DNA from: an uncultured Candidatus Saccharibacteria bacterium
GTDB taxonomy: Bacteria; Patescibacteriota; Saccharimonadia; Saccharimonadales; Saccharimonadaceae
Assembly: GCA_947304395.1 (NCBI GenBank)
Contig: CAMZBA010000007.1
Span: forward strand, 1-54,010
DNA: 54,010 bases
Direction of reading: 5' to 3'
Shown: in pieces, positions 8,725 through 16,917 of the stretch
Position numbering within the stretch: the first letter of the stretch is position 1
Layout: every line of letters starts with the position of its first letter
Program-made: the position numbers and the translations under genes
The notes under the pieces: generated by a model
Told to the model about the DNA's origin: nothing
Seen by the model: only the letters and a program-made list of their open reading frames with translations
The model's database searches: none

Positions 8725-10470
8725 ATGTTTATGTCGCGTAAGTCGCGTTATTTGTTGATATATGTCGCATTGTTTGTGCTGTTTTTTATTGCGGTCGCTA
8801 GGCTGTTTTTAGTACAAATTATCGACCATCGTAAATATGTCGATGCGGCTAGTGAGTTGCGTATTTCTAAATATTCTTTGCTGGCAAAAAGGGGTGAGGT
8901 ATATATGATGGATGGCAAGAATTCGACGACTCCAGTCGTGATGAATGAAAGGACTTGGCTGATTTTCGTAGACCCGAGCTATGTGGCGGATAAAGATAAA
9001 GTGCAGGCGCAATTAACCAATATACTTGGTGACCAGATGATTACGACTTGGAAAAAAGTTTGGTCGAATATGAAGAGTGGGTATGTTGAGGTTGCGAAGC
9101 ATGTTAATTATGAGACGGTTACGAAAGTCAGGGAAGCAAATTTGCAGGGCGTTGGTCAGAAAGAAACCTCGCGACGTGTTTATCCAGCAGGGCAGTTGGG
9201 AGCGCAAATTTTAGGCTTTATTAATGCGGAAAATGTAGGTACGGGGCTTGAGGGCGCTTTAAATGATCGGCTATCTGGCAAGGATGGGCTATTAAAGACC
9301 GTAACTGACGTGCATGATATTCCGCTCTCGATTGGTGATGATAATGTAGAAATACCAGCGCAAGATGGCGAAAATATCGTGTTGACGATAGATGAAAACG
9401 TACAAAGGAAGGTTGAGAAGATTCTAAAAACGCGGATGGACAATAACAAGGCAATAACAGCCGCCAGCGCCCTCGTGATGGATCCAAATACAGGAAAAGT
9501 CTTGGCGATGGCGAATTATCCGACATTTGATCCGGAGAAATATTATCAGGTAAAGGATGCGAGTTTGTTTACTAATCGCGTAGTTGAATCGCCATATGAG
9601 CCAGCATCGGTATGTAAGACTTTTACTTATGCGGCGGCAATCAATGAGGGGGCGATGGTCCCAACCGACACCTATTACAATAAGGGTTACACGTACGTCG
9701 AAGATCGGCGAATGCAGAATGCGTTAACAAATACGGCTTTGGGCGAGATTACTTTTCGAACGGCTTTAGACTATTCATTTAATACTGGTTCTATTGAAGC
9801 GTTGCGCCGTTTGGGCGGGGGTAAGATTACTAAGGCTGCGCGAATGAAGCTGTATGGTTATCTGACGGACAATTTTGGCCTGGGGAAGCGTACTGGTATC
9901 GAGCTAAATGATGCGCCGGGGATAATTATTAGCCCAGAGGAAGATGAAGGTAATGCGGTACGTTATGCAAATATGACTTTTGGGCAGGGGATGAATCTAA
10001 CGATGATCCAGGTGGCAGCGGCATTCTCGTCGTTAGTAAATGGTGGCGATTACTATCAGCCAACCATAATCGCGGGAACAATGAAGAATGACGCATTCTA
10101 CAAGGACGAAAATAAGAAGGCTCTGCGCCAGACTGTATCGGAGAATACTAGTGAGCAAATGCGTTCGATGTTAGAAGAGGTGCGTAGTAAGGAAGTGCCA
10201 CGGTCTGGCGATAAGGCTGGCTATAAGATTGGGATCAAGACTGGCACTTCGGAGACATATGATGCGAGTGGCAAATATACATCTGATGCGACAATAGCTA
10301 GCGTGATTGGGTACGGGCGCAAAAACCAGCAGGGTTCAATGCCGGAATATGTAGTGATGGTGCGCCTGGACGGCAGTAGCTTGCTGTGGGGGTCGCTTGA
10401 TGCGGTGCCAGTGTTTACTGAGATTAGTAATTATTTGTTAGAATATTTAAGGATAGAGCCGATAAAATAG
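8725..10470 (+). CDS. ftsI: Septal peptidoglycan transpeptidase FtsI (class B PBP)
   Basis: Membrane-anchored class B penicillin-binding protein that cross-links septal peptidoglycan with FtsW. 581 residues: a membrane anchor near 10-30, a pedestal domain, and a C-terminal transpeptidase domain with the three active-site motifs SVCK (nucleophile Ser near residue 295), SFN (near 351) and KTG followed by TS (near 505). TATAAT at 8713-8718 lies six bases before the ATG, so translation is probably leaderless; a second ATG two codons later is an alternative. mraY follows after 16 bases. A core gene with nothing missing. Confidence 0.93.
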   Translation: MFMSRKSRYLLIYVALFVLFFIAVARLFLVQIIDHRKYVDAASELRISKYSLLAKRGEVYMMDGKNSTTPVVMNERTWLIFVDPSYVADKDKVQAQLTNILGDQMITTWKKVWSNMKSGYVEVAKHVNYETVTKVREANLQGVGQKETSRRVYPAGQLGAQILGFINAENVGTGLEGALNDRLSGKDGLLKTVTDVHDIPLSIGDDNVEIPAQDGENIVLTIDENVQRKVEKILKTRMDNNKAITAASALVMDPNTGKVLAMANYPTFDPEKYYQVKDASLFTNRVVESPYEPASVCKTFTYAAAINEGAMVPTDTYYNKGYTYVEDRRMQNALTNTALGEITFRTALDYSFNTGSIEALRRLGGGKITKAARMKLYGYLTDNFGLGKRTGIELNDAPGIIISPEEDEGNAVRYANMTFGQGMNLTMIQVAAAFSSLVNGGDYYQPTIIAGTMKNDAFYKDENKKALRQTVSENTSEQMRSMLEEVRSKEVPRSGDKAGYKIGIKTGTSETYDASGKYTSDATIASVIGYGRKNQQGSMPEYVVMVRLDGSSLLWGSLDAVPVFTEISNYLLEYLRIEPIK

Positions 10471-10486
10471 AAAGGATTATGTCGGA

Positions 10487-11518
10487 ATGTTAGCGGATAT
10501 AAATTCTAATATTGGATACGAGCTAATTTTGGCGTTGGGGGCTTTCTTGCTGTCGATGTTTTTAACGCCGATTTATACGACTTTTGCGTACAAGCATAAG
10601 CTTTGGAAGCGGCAGAAGAGTGTAGATGTGACTGGCGCGGAGCTGACAGTAATGAACAAGCTCCACAAGGATAAGATAAAGCGTCATTTCCCGACGATGG
10701 CGGGGATGATTATGCTAGTGACGGTGCCAGTGGTACTAATTGCTTGCAATTGTCTGAATCGTGGTCAGACTTGGCTGCCGATTGCGGCGTTTGTGGGCGG
10801 TGGGCTAATTGGCTTTATTGATGACGTAATTAACTTATTTGGCAAGAACGCAGCTGCGGGTTTGCGGGCGCCGGTAAAATTTGCAATGATTACGGCCTTA
10901 GGCGCGGCTTTGGGGTGGTTCTTTGCGGTAAAGCTCGGCTGGACGTCGGTGACGGTGCCATTTATGGGCGCAATTAATATTGGCGTAGTTGGGATGATAG
11001 TATTGTTTGCGTTTGCGGTGGTGGCGACGGGCAATGCGGTTAATATCTCGGATGGGCTAGACGGTTTGGCTGGCGGTTTAGCGATGTTGGCATATGGTTC
11101 TTACGGTGTAATTGCCTTATTGCAGGAACAGTGGTTCTTGGCTGGTTTTTGCTTTATTGTGCTAGGGGCGTTACTGTCGTATATTTGGTTCAATGTTTAT
11201 CCGGCGCGCTTTATGATGGGGGATACTGGTTCGTTTGCGCTTGGTGCGGGATTGGGGGTCGTTGCAATGATGACTAATTCGTTCTTGTTGCTGCCGGTGA
11301 TTGGCGTACTATTTGTGGTTGAGGCGGGTAGCTCACTGCTTCAGATTTGCTCAAAGAAATTCTTCCATCGAAAAATCTTTGTTTCGGCACCCTTGCACCA
11401 CCATCTGCAGGCGAAGGGTTGGGAAGAGAGTAAGGTTGTGATGCGTTTTTGGATTATTGGTGGCGTGACGGCGATGCTTGGGATATTTTTGGCAATGGGT
11501 GGGGGCATTATTAAGTGA
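10487..11518 (+). CDS. mraY: Phospho-MurNAc-pentapeptide translocase MraY
   Basis: Integral membrane enzyme that transfers phospho-MurNAc-pentapeptide from UDP to undecaprenyl phosphate, forming lipid I. 343 residues with about ten helices. Family motifs visible: FPTMAGM in place of the usual PTMGG, GFIDDVINL, NAVNISDGLDGLAGG, MMGDTGSFALG and the HHHLQ loop. It lies 16 bases after ftsI. Its TGA overlaps the ftsW GTG start by four bases, so the two are probably translationally coupled. Confidence 0.93.
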   Translation: MLADINSNIGYELILALGAFLLSMFLTPIYTTFAYKHKLWKRQKSVDVTGAELTVMNKLHKDKIKRHFPTMAGMIMLVTVPVVLIACNCLNRGQTWLPIAAFVGGGLIGFIDDVINLFGKNAAAGLRAPVKFAMITALGAALGWFFAVKLGWTSVTVPFMGAINIGVVGMIVLFAFAVVATGNAVNISDGLDGLAGGLAMLAYGSYGVIALLQEQWFLAGFCFIVLGALLSYIWFNVYPARFMMGDTGSFALGAGLGVVAMMTNSFLLLPVIGVLFVVEAGSSLLQICSKKFFHRKIFVSAPLHHHLQAKGWEESKVVMRFWIIGGVTAMLGIFLAMGGGIIK

Positions 11519-12699
11519 GAAAGCATCGGCCCGATTTTTCAATTCTATTGATAACGCTAGGCCTGATGGCGGCGGGGTTGATTATCGTCTATGCAATTGG
11601 TCCGCGCACGGCGCAGTCCGAGGGCTTCTCTAGTGATTATTATTTTTCTGGGCACTTAAAAGCGATTTTTGCATCGTTGGCGGTTTTGTGGATTAGCGCT
11701 TTTTTGCCGTATAAGTTGATTGGTGCATACAGCAAATGGCTGACAATTATTGCGTTTGCGCTCTGTTTTCTGACGGCGGCATTGGGGCGCGCTGGGATTG
11801 GGGGTAGTTTTGTTATTTGCGATGAGGGCGCATGTAGGGCTTTAAATTTTCCGTTACTGGGAAGTTTCCAGCCGGCCGAGTTCTTGAAGATTGCGGTGCT
11901 TTTTTACGGTGCCTGGTTGATTTCGGACCGGCGCAAGAAGAAACAGCTGGCAAAGAGTGAGTTTTGGCTTCCGATGGGGGTAGTAATTGCGGCGGTGGCT
12001 TTCGTGGTGGCGTTTCTAGAGAAGGATTTGGGGAGTACGGCAGTAATTTATTTAATGTTGGCGGCGATGATGTTTGTGGGGGAGATGCCGTGGAAGCAAC
12101 TGGGTATTTTTGCGTTAGTTATTCTTGCGTGCGTTGTAGTATTGATTAAGGTGGCGCCACACCGATTGGATCGTCTAGCAAGCTTTAGTGGCAAAGGGGA
12201 TGATTTCCATATTATGAATTCATTGATTGGTTTCGGTACGGGTGGAGCTTTTGGTGTGGGTTTGGGCAACAGCGTTCAGACTACTGGTTATTTACCAGAA
12301 GCACCGAGCGATTCGATATTTTCGGTAGTGGGGGAAGCGTGGGGCTTCTTTGGGGCGGTATTTATATTGATTGCTTATGCGGTGATGTTGGTACGCATTC
12401 TAAATGTCTCTCGTTGCACGGAGGATGATGAGCAGAATCTGTTCACGGTAGGTGTTTTTACCTGGATTTTTGCTCATGTTATAATTAATGTAGGTGGAAT
12501 GCTAGCGCTGATGCCGATGAAGGGTATCACGTTGCCGTTCTTAAGCCACGGCGGTACGAGCATGATGTTTGTTTCGTTTGCTGTGGGTATGACATTACAA
12601 ATATCTAGATGGACAAAGAGAGAGGCAATCGATGAGGATTCTAGTAGTAGGCGGGGGCAGCGGGGGGCACGTTACGCCGGTAGTCGCCGTCGTACGTGA
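11515..12699 (+). CDS. ftsW: SEDS glycosyltransferase FtsW
   Basis: Polytopic SEDS protein that polymerises lipid II at the septum with FtsI. 394 residues, about ten helices. Typical segments: GSFQPAEFLKI, FLEKDLGSTAVI, GFGTGGAFGVGLGNSVQ, YLPEAPSDSIFSVVGE and LPFLSHGGTSM. The last two with the cluster position favour FtsW over RodA. The start is GTG, overlapping the mraY stop. The 3' end overlaps murG by 68 bases in another frame, an unusually long overlap for adjacent essential genes. The C-terminal tail is basic. Confidence 0.92.
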   Translation: MRKHRPDFSILLITLGLMAAGLIIVYAIGPRTAQSEGFSSDYYFSGHLKAIFASLAVLWISAFLPYKLIGAYSKWLTIIAFALCFLTAALGRAGIGGSFVICDEGACRALNFPLLGSFQPAEFLKIAVLFYGAWLISDRRKKKQLAKSEFWLPMGVVIAAVAFVVAFLEKDLGSTAVIYLMLAAMMFVGEMPWKQLGIFALVILACVVVLIKVAPHRLDRLASFSGKGDDFHIMNSLIGFGTGGAFGVGLGNSVQTTGYLPEAPSDSIFSVVGEAWGFFGAVFILIAYAVMLVRILNVSRCTEDDEQNLFTVGVFTWIFAHVIINVGGMLALMPMKGITLPFLSHGGTSMMFVSFAVGMTLQISRWTKREAIDEDSSSRRGQRGARYAGSRRRT

Positions 12700-13807
12700 G
12701 ATTTGGAAAATTCGTCCGCGGGCGAGGATTGATTTTTGGACTGACAAAAAATATTACAAGAATGCTCGCAAAATCACCATTGAAAATGGGATGGATGTAG
12801 ATATCAAGAAAGTCGCTTCGGGTAAGTTGCGTCGCTATGCAGGTTTTAAATTCATCGATTATTTGAAGCATTTTGATATAGTTTTGCATAATTTTGCGGA
12901 TCTTTTCAGGACTATTGGTGGCTTTTTCCAGAGTTTTTTCCGATTGGTTGCGCATCGTCCGGATGCAATATTTCTAAAAGGTGGTTATGTGTGCTTGCCG
13001 GTAGGTCTGGCGGCGCGGATTTTGCGAATTCCATACGTGATCCATGATAGTGATTCGGTGCCAGGTTTGACGAACCGATTATTGGCGAAAAAAGCCGTAA
13101 AGATAGCGACGGGGATGCCGCTTAGTTACTACTCTTACCCAGAAGAGAAGGCGGAATGGACAGGGATTCCAATTGGTGAGGAGTTCAGGCCAGTTTCCGA
13201 GTCAAAGCAGAAGCGCCTAAAGAAAGAATTGGGATTCGATCCTGAGAAAAAGCTCGTCTTAGCGACGGGCGGTAGTTTGGGGGCGGAGGATATCAATTTG
13301 ACCATGCGAAAGATTCTCCCAGAGTTGCTCAAAAAGAGCTCAGCTATGCTGGTGGCGGGGCGCGAACGTTACCCAGAGATGATTGATTTGAAAGATTACG
13401 AAGTGTGGGAAGACGGCGTATTGAAGTCTAATTTTCGAATGGTGGAGTTTTCGAGCGAAATGTGGAAATTGTTTGGGGCGGCGGACATTGTGATTTCGCG
13501 GGCGGGCGCCTCTACGATGACCGAGCTATCTAGCATGGCAAAGACGGTTATTATGGTGCCGAATGAAGAATTGCCAGGGCATCATCAAGTAAAGAATGCG
13601 AAGGCTTATGAAAAGGCGGAGGCTGCCGTGGTAGTGTCGGATTCGAAAATGATGAAGAAACCAGAGCTTTTATTGGATACGATTGTGCATTTATTAAAAA
13701 GCGAACGCGAGTGCGAGCGGTTAGCGGTGAATCTGCATAGCTTTACAAAAGAGCGTGCGGCTGAGAACTTAGCGAAGATGGTGATTGGAATTGCGGGCGG
13801 TAATTGA
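12632..13807 (+). CDS. murG: Lipid II synthase MurG
   Basis: Peripheral GT-B glycosyltransferase that adds GlcNAc from UDP-GlcNAc to lipid I. 391 residues, slightly longer than the usual 355-365. The N-terminal GGGSGGHVTP loop, GGYVCLP, the central ATGGSLGA and the donor-site segment ISRAGASTMTEL with NEELPGHHQVKNA are all visible. It starts inside the ftsW coding region, 68 bases before the ftsW stop, with no clear ribosome site, so coupling to ftsW is likely. No murC or ddl follows; the next 1.6 kb has no large gene. Confidence 0.93.
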   Translation: MRILVVGGGSGGHVTPVVAVVREIWKIRPRARIDFWTDKKYYKNARKITIENGMDVDIKKVASGKLRRYAGFKFIDYLKHFDIVLHNFADLFRTIGGFFQSFFRLVAHRPDAIFLKGGYVCLPVGLAARILRIPYVIHDSDSVPGLTNRLLAKKAVKIATGMPLSYYSYPEEKAEWTGIPIGEEFRPVSESKQKRLKKELGFDPEKKLVLATGGSLGAEDINLTMRKILPELLKKSSAMLVAGRERYPEMIDLKDYEVWEDGVLKSNFRMVEFSSEMWKLFGAADIVISRAGASTMTELSSMAKTVIMVPNEELPGHHQVKNAKAYEKAEAAVVVSDSKMMKKPELLLDTIVHLLKSERECERLAVNLHSFTKERAAENLAKMVIGIAGGN

Positions 13808-13857
13808 CGGTCGGTGTCAATTTGAGCGTTTTTGAGTTAATATGGACGTGCGTACTA

Positions 13858-13886
13858 TTGACTAATTGTAATCCCTGTGGTATAGT
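13858..13886 (+). promoter_or_regulatory. Promoter for structured RNA A
   Basis: TTGACT (13858-13863), a 17-bp spacer and TATAGT (13881-13886). No ORF with a ribosome site follows. Confidence 0.7.
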
Positions 13887-13892
13887 TCTCTA

Positions 13893-14316
13893 TAAGAGCG
13901 TCTTCGCGGTGCGATGATGCTAATGCACTTTTATGCTATGCGTACTAGGCAACCCCTCTGCGGACGCGTAGGGGGTGAGCTAGACCATATATGAGTCTCG
14001 GAGGCGAGCTCATTGGTCTTAGCTGCAAAAGAGTCGACGCTTTTGCGGCGAACGTATGTAAGCGCACATTTGGTGCGTTGAGCTGGATACTTATTGGCTT
14101 CTGTACGATAAGGCAGAAGTTGGCTAAAATCTTTCGCCGCCGGTTCGGTAGACGAAAGATAGGCCTGTACGGTTAGTCACACGCCTCCGTTTGCGATGCG
14201 CGGAGGGGAAAACGTGTGGCTAAGCGTGCACAATGTCTGGCTCGTAGCATAATTATTTGAGGAGGACCGTTCTCCTCATTCTCGGGCGCCCTCTTGGTGG
14301 GGCGCCCTATTTTTAT
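13893..14316 (+). ncRNA. Large structured RNA candidate A, about 420 nt
   Basis: Bounded by a promoter and a terminator GGGCGCCC/GGGCGCCC plus TATTTTT (14284-14316). Internal helices: ACCCC/GGGGT at about 13951-13976; a long hairpin at 13978-14023 (AGCT-AGACCA-ATGAG with CTCAT-TGGTCT-AGCT) whose tip exposes GGAGG; CAAAAG/CTTTTG at 14026-14045; CTTCTG/CAGAAG at 14098-14119; ATCTTTCG/CGAAAGAT at 14129-14160; a two-part stem at 14174-14221; and GAGGAG/CTCCTC at about 14258-14277. TTATGCTA (13931-13938) can pair with TAGCATAA (14246-14253), closing the molecule. Marks of tmRNA (tRNA-like 3' end), RNase P RNA (GGAAAGTCC and ACAGAA cores) and SRP RNA (GGAAGGAAGC) are absent. Probably a lineage-specific RNA. 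Confidence 0.6.
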
Positions 14317-14387
14317 TTAGCAAATTGAAGAATGCGATTTTTAAACGACTTGCTAAAAAGCAGAGAACTTGTTAAAATAGTGGCACT

Positions 14388-14463
14388 GGTCACGTCGTCT
14401 AGTGGTTAGGACTCCAGGTTTTCATCCTGGCAATCGCGGGTTCGAATCCCGCCGTGATCACCA
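14388..14463 (+). tRNA. tRNA-Glu(UUC) with encoded CCA
   Basis: Acceptor GGTCACG/CGTGATC with one G-U pair, anticodon stem CCAGG/CCTGG around TTTTCAT (anticodon TTC), T arm GCGGGTTCGAATCCCGC, and CCA at 14461-14463. TAAAAT lies just upstream. Confidence 0.95.
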
Positions 14464-14480
14464 AGTTTAGATTTTGAGAA

Positions 14481-14503
14481 AACACCCGAGAGGGTGTTTT
14501 TTT
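14481..14503 (+). terminator. Terminator after tRNA-Glu
   Basis: Stem AACACCC/GGGTGTT with a GAGA loop, followed by a T run. Confidence 0.9.
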
Positions 14504-14524
14504 GTATTAAAATAGAAAAAAGTG

Positions 14525-14553
14525 TTGACAAATAGTCAAATGTATGATAATAT
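14525..14553 (+). promoter_or_regulatory. Promoter for the mini-ORF repeat RNA
   Basis: TTGACA (14525-14530), a 17-bp spacer, TAATAT (14548-14553). Confidence 0.7.
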
Positions 14554-14605
14554 AGGGGTATTGGTGAACAAAAAACCTGCACTTTTAGATAAGGAGGAGT
14601 AAAAC

Positions 14606-14650
14606 ATGAAGAAGCATGGCATATTACTCGCTCCGGAACACCCGGAGTAA
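14606..14650 (+). CDS. 14-codon leader ORF of transcript B
   Basis: AAGGAGGAG ends five bases before the ATG; the ORF encodes MKKHGILLAPEHPE. Its last codons form the hairpin CTCCGG/CCGGAG, so translation would melt that stem. It is the first ORF of the transcript. Whether the peptide itself matters is unknown. Confidence 0.45.
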   Translation: MKKHGILLAPEHPE

Positions 14651-14865
14651 CAATTAATTCCTGATCCCGAGACCGTCCAACCCCGTCTGCCCGTGTGCGC
14701 TTCGCCGCTTTGCGGCCGCCGATCGAGAGGGCCACGAGGGTTTAAAAAATCTGTGAAAGGAGGCTGCTTTGAAGAATTATAGCGAGAGGCCGCCCAACAG
14801 GTGAGCTTTTAAATGCCCTCGGGCATTTATTCGCGGAAACTGCTTTAGCCCGAAAGGGGAGGGAA

Positions 14866-15156
14866 GGAGGCATTTATGCTCTAGATGGGGCCACGCGCAA
14901 CGCGTGGCGAATGACGCGATTAACCGCTCGCCGGAAGTCATATGCGCCTTTGCGTCGTCTGCGACGCCGGCCGGATCCAGGACTTCGCGAGCTATCTCTT
15001 TCGTAAGGAAAGGAGGCGCTCATGCTCTAGATGGGGCCACGCGCAACGCGTGGCGAATGACGCGATTAACCGCTCGCCGGAAGTCATATGCGCCTTTGCG
15101 TCGTCAGCGACGCCGGCCGGATCCAGGACTTCACGAGCCGTCTCTTTGAAAGGAAA
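14866..15156 (+). repeat. Two 145-bp tandem repeats, each with SD and ATG CTC TAG
   Basis: Units 14866-15011 and 15012-15156 are nearly identical. Each runs GGAGG, ATG CTC TAG, a CCACGCG/CGCGTGG hairpin, ATGACGCGATTAACCGCTCG, a CGTCG/CGACG hairpin, GCCGGCCGGATCCAGGACTT, then the next ribosome site. Differences cluster in the hairpin loop and in the tail just before the next site. Confidence 0.85.
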
Positions 15157-15165
15157 GGAGGCACC

Positions 15166-15240
15166 CATGCTCTAGATTAAGCCGCCAATGGCGGCCACAC
15201 TCATGCTTTAGATCAAGCCGCCAATGGGCGGCCGCACTCC
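15166..15240 (+). repeat. Two short repeats with ATG CTN TAG and a GCCGCC hairpin
   Basis: CATGCTCTAGATTAAGCCGC and CATGCTTTAGATCAAGCCGC begin the units, 36 bases apart. Each ends in a GCCGCC/GGCGGC hairpin. The second mini-ORF (ATG CTT TAG, 15203-15211) has no ribosome site of its own. Confidence 0.75.
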
Positions 15241-15360
15241 AAATCTGATCATTGGAGCGGCGACAATTCTTGCGCAAGTAAGCACAGCAGTCAGACTGCA
15301 CCGCCGAAAGCTCGTCGTCCGCTCCAAAATTTTAGGCGCCGGTTATGGCGCATCTATTCC

Positions 15361-15394
15361 ATCCCCCCTTTCACGAAAGGGGGGATTCTTTTTG
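15361..15394 (+). terminator. Terminator of transcript B
   Basis: Stem ATCCCCCCTTT/AAAGGGGGGAT followed by TCTTTTT. pyk starts from its own promoter downstream. Confidence 0.9.
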
Positions 15395-15452
15395 TTCTTT
15401 TCATTGATTAAAGAGCTTATGTCGCAAGTTATCTAATGGTATAATTAAAGAT

Positions 15453-16889
15453 ATGAGTACAAAGTTATTTAAACGCACTAAAATCTTGGCAACGGTAGGC
15501 CCATCCGTATTTGCAGAAGAGAAGTTGAAAGAAATGGTATATGCGGGCGTAAATGGTTTTCGCTTAAATTTTAGTCATGGCACCTATGATGAGCGTGATC
15601 AGCAAATTGCAACAATCAGGCGCTATGCTGCAGAGCGTGGTAAGTCAGTAGCGATTGTACAAGACTTGCAAGGTCCAAAGATTCGTTTGGGAGATTTAAA
15701 GGATAACCATTTAGATGTGAAGACTGGCGATGAATTAACTTTGGATTATGCTTGCAAAGAGCATGATGGTGGGAAGATTCTGCCTGTACAATATAATTTA
15801 GCCGAAAAGGTAAAGGTTGGTGAGCCGGTGCTTTTATTTGATGGGAAAGTAGAGGGCATTACTACTGAGATTGTGTCCCCGACTGCGATTAAGATTAAGG
15901 CGCAGAACGACGGTTTCTTGATGAGTCGCAAGGGTATCAATTTGCCAGATACGGATATGGGTGGTGACATTATTACCGAGAAGGATTTGGCGGATATAGA
16001 ATTTGGTGCAAGCCGCGATTTTGATTATGTGGCAATGAGCTTCATTCAAAGCGCGGACGATATCGATAAATTGCGTCAAATTTTGGTTTCACATGGTTCA
16101 ACGGCGCAGATTATCGCGAAGATTGAGACTAAAAAAGCAGTAGAGAATGATGAGACGATGGAAGCGATCGTGAAAGCGACTGACGGTATTATGGTAGCGC
16201 GTGGCGACTTAGCCTACGAAGCGGGCGCAGAAATTGTTCCGATTGTGCAGCGTAAGCTTATTGCGCTCTGTCGCCAGTATTCGAAGCTTTGCATTGTAGC
16301 AACACAAATGCTAGGTTCGATGGTAGACAATCCGCGTCCAACTCGTGCTGAGGTTTCAGATGTTGCCACGGCAGTATTGCTTGGCACTGATGCAGTGATG
16401 CTTTCGGACGAGACTGCAAACGGCAAGTATCCGATTGAGGCAGTCAAGGAGATGAAGAAGGTGATTCTTTACACACAGGATAATTCACGTATTCTTCCAA
16501 TCGAGAAGGAAACGACGGGCAACTACAAGAATTATGATGCGATTTCGCGTGCGGTGGTGCGTTTGGCGGAACAAATTGACGCTGACCTAATTGTAACGGC
16601 CACCAAGAGTGGTGCAACCGCCGAGGCGATTGCGGCACAGCGTCCGAATATTCCGATGGTGTCGATTACGAGCAATCCGCGCGTGGCGGGGCAATTGGCT
16701 TTGACGTATGCAAACTCGGCGTATGTGCGCGAATATGGCGATAATTATGCCGTAGACGCGGCTCAAGAGTTGAAGGCGAGCGGCTATCTAAAAGTACCAG
16801 AAGGTAAAGACAGTCTCACTGTAGTGGTGGTGTCTGGCTTGCGCGACGAAGAGGGCGGTACAAACCAGATTCAAATTCGTAAGATTTAA
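15453..16889 (+). CDS. pyk: Pyruvate kinase
   Basis: Converts phosphoenolpyruvate and ADP to pyruvate and ATP, the last glycolytic step. 478 residues, normal length. Visible: TKILATVGPSV and NGFRLNFSHG at the N terminus, IVQDLQGPKIRLG, the catalytic-lysine region IIAKIETKKAVEN, IMVARGDLA and the metal/ADP segment TQMLGSMVDNPRPTRAEVSD, then the C-terminal alpha/beta domain. TATAAT at 15440-15445 is seven bases before the ATG, so the message should be leaderless. pgk follows after 28 bases with a normal ribosome site, so the two form a glycolytic operon. Confidence 0.96.
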   Translation: MSTKLFKRTKILATVGPSVFAEEKLKEMVYAGVNGFRLNFSHGTYDERDQQIATIRRYAAERGKSVAIVQDLQGPKIRLGDLKDNHLDVKTGDELTLDYACKEHDGGKILPVQYNLAEKVKVGEPVLLFDGKVEGITTEIVSPTAIKIKAQNDGFLMSRKGINLPDTDMGGDIITEKDLADIEFGASRDFDYVAMSFIQSADDIDKLRQILVSHGSTAQIIAKIETKKAVENDETMEAIVKATDGIMVARGDLAYEAGAEIVPIVQRKLIALCRQYSKLCIVATQMLGSMVDNPRPTRAEVSDVATAVLLGTDAVMLSDETANGKYPIEAVKEMKKVILYTQDNSRILPIEKETTGNYKNYDAISRAVVRLAEQIDADLIVTATKSGATAEAIAAQRPNIPMVSITSNPRVAGQLALTYANSAYVREYGDNYAVDAAQELKASGYLKVPEGKDSLTVVVVSGLRDEEGGTNQIQIRKI

Positions 16890-16917
16890 TAACAGAGAAG
16901 ACAAAAGAGGAGGTAAA

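Larger units (their letters stand above)
14560..15394 (+). ncRNA. Structured transcript B with tandem SD/mini-ORF repeats
   Basis: About 830 nt between a promoter and a terminator, with no convincing long ORF and higher GC than its neighbours. Five strong ribosome sites of the AAGGAGG type occur at about 14591, 14757, 14864, 15010 and 15155. The first opens a 14-codon ORF; the last three precede ATG CTC TAG (14876-14884, 15022-15030, 15167-15175). Between them lie stable hairpins: CCACGCG/CGCGTGG, CGTCG/CGACG, GCCGCC/GGCGGC, AAATGCCC/GGGCATTT and GCAGTC/GACTGC. It may be a regulatory RNA that binds ribosomes rather than an mRNA. Confidence 0.6.

Noticed and set aside
14160-14176. Group II intron domain V-like text
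   Set aside because: Only a short GTACGGTT match; no intron-encoded protein and no matching boundary sequences.
13893-14316. tmRNA, RNase P RNA or SRP RNA
   Set aside because: No tRNA-like 3' end or tag ORF, no GGAAAGTCC/ACAGAA cores and no SRP tetraloop region.
14904-15175. ORFs of 77-81 codons across the 145-bp repeats
   Set aside because: They read the repeat units in changing frames (145-146 is not a multiple of three), have no ribosome site at their starts and give Arg/Ala-rich translations typical of GC-rich non-coding DNA.
14866-15240. CRISPR array or integron attC sites
   Set aside because: Repeats are 145 and 36 bp without regular spacers, no cas or integrase gene is present, and the units carry ribosome sites.
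15224-15436. 70-codon ORF after the short repeats
   Set aside because: It reads through the strong terminator at 15361-15394 and lacks a ribosome site.
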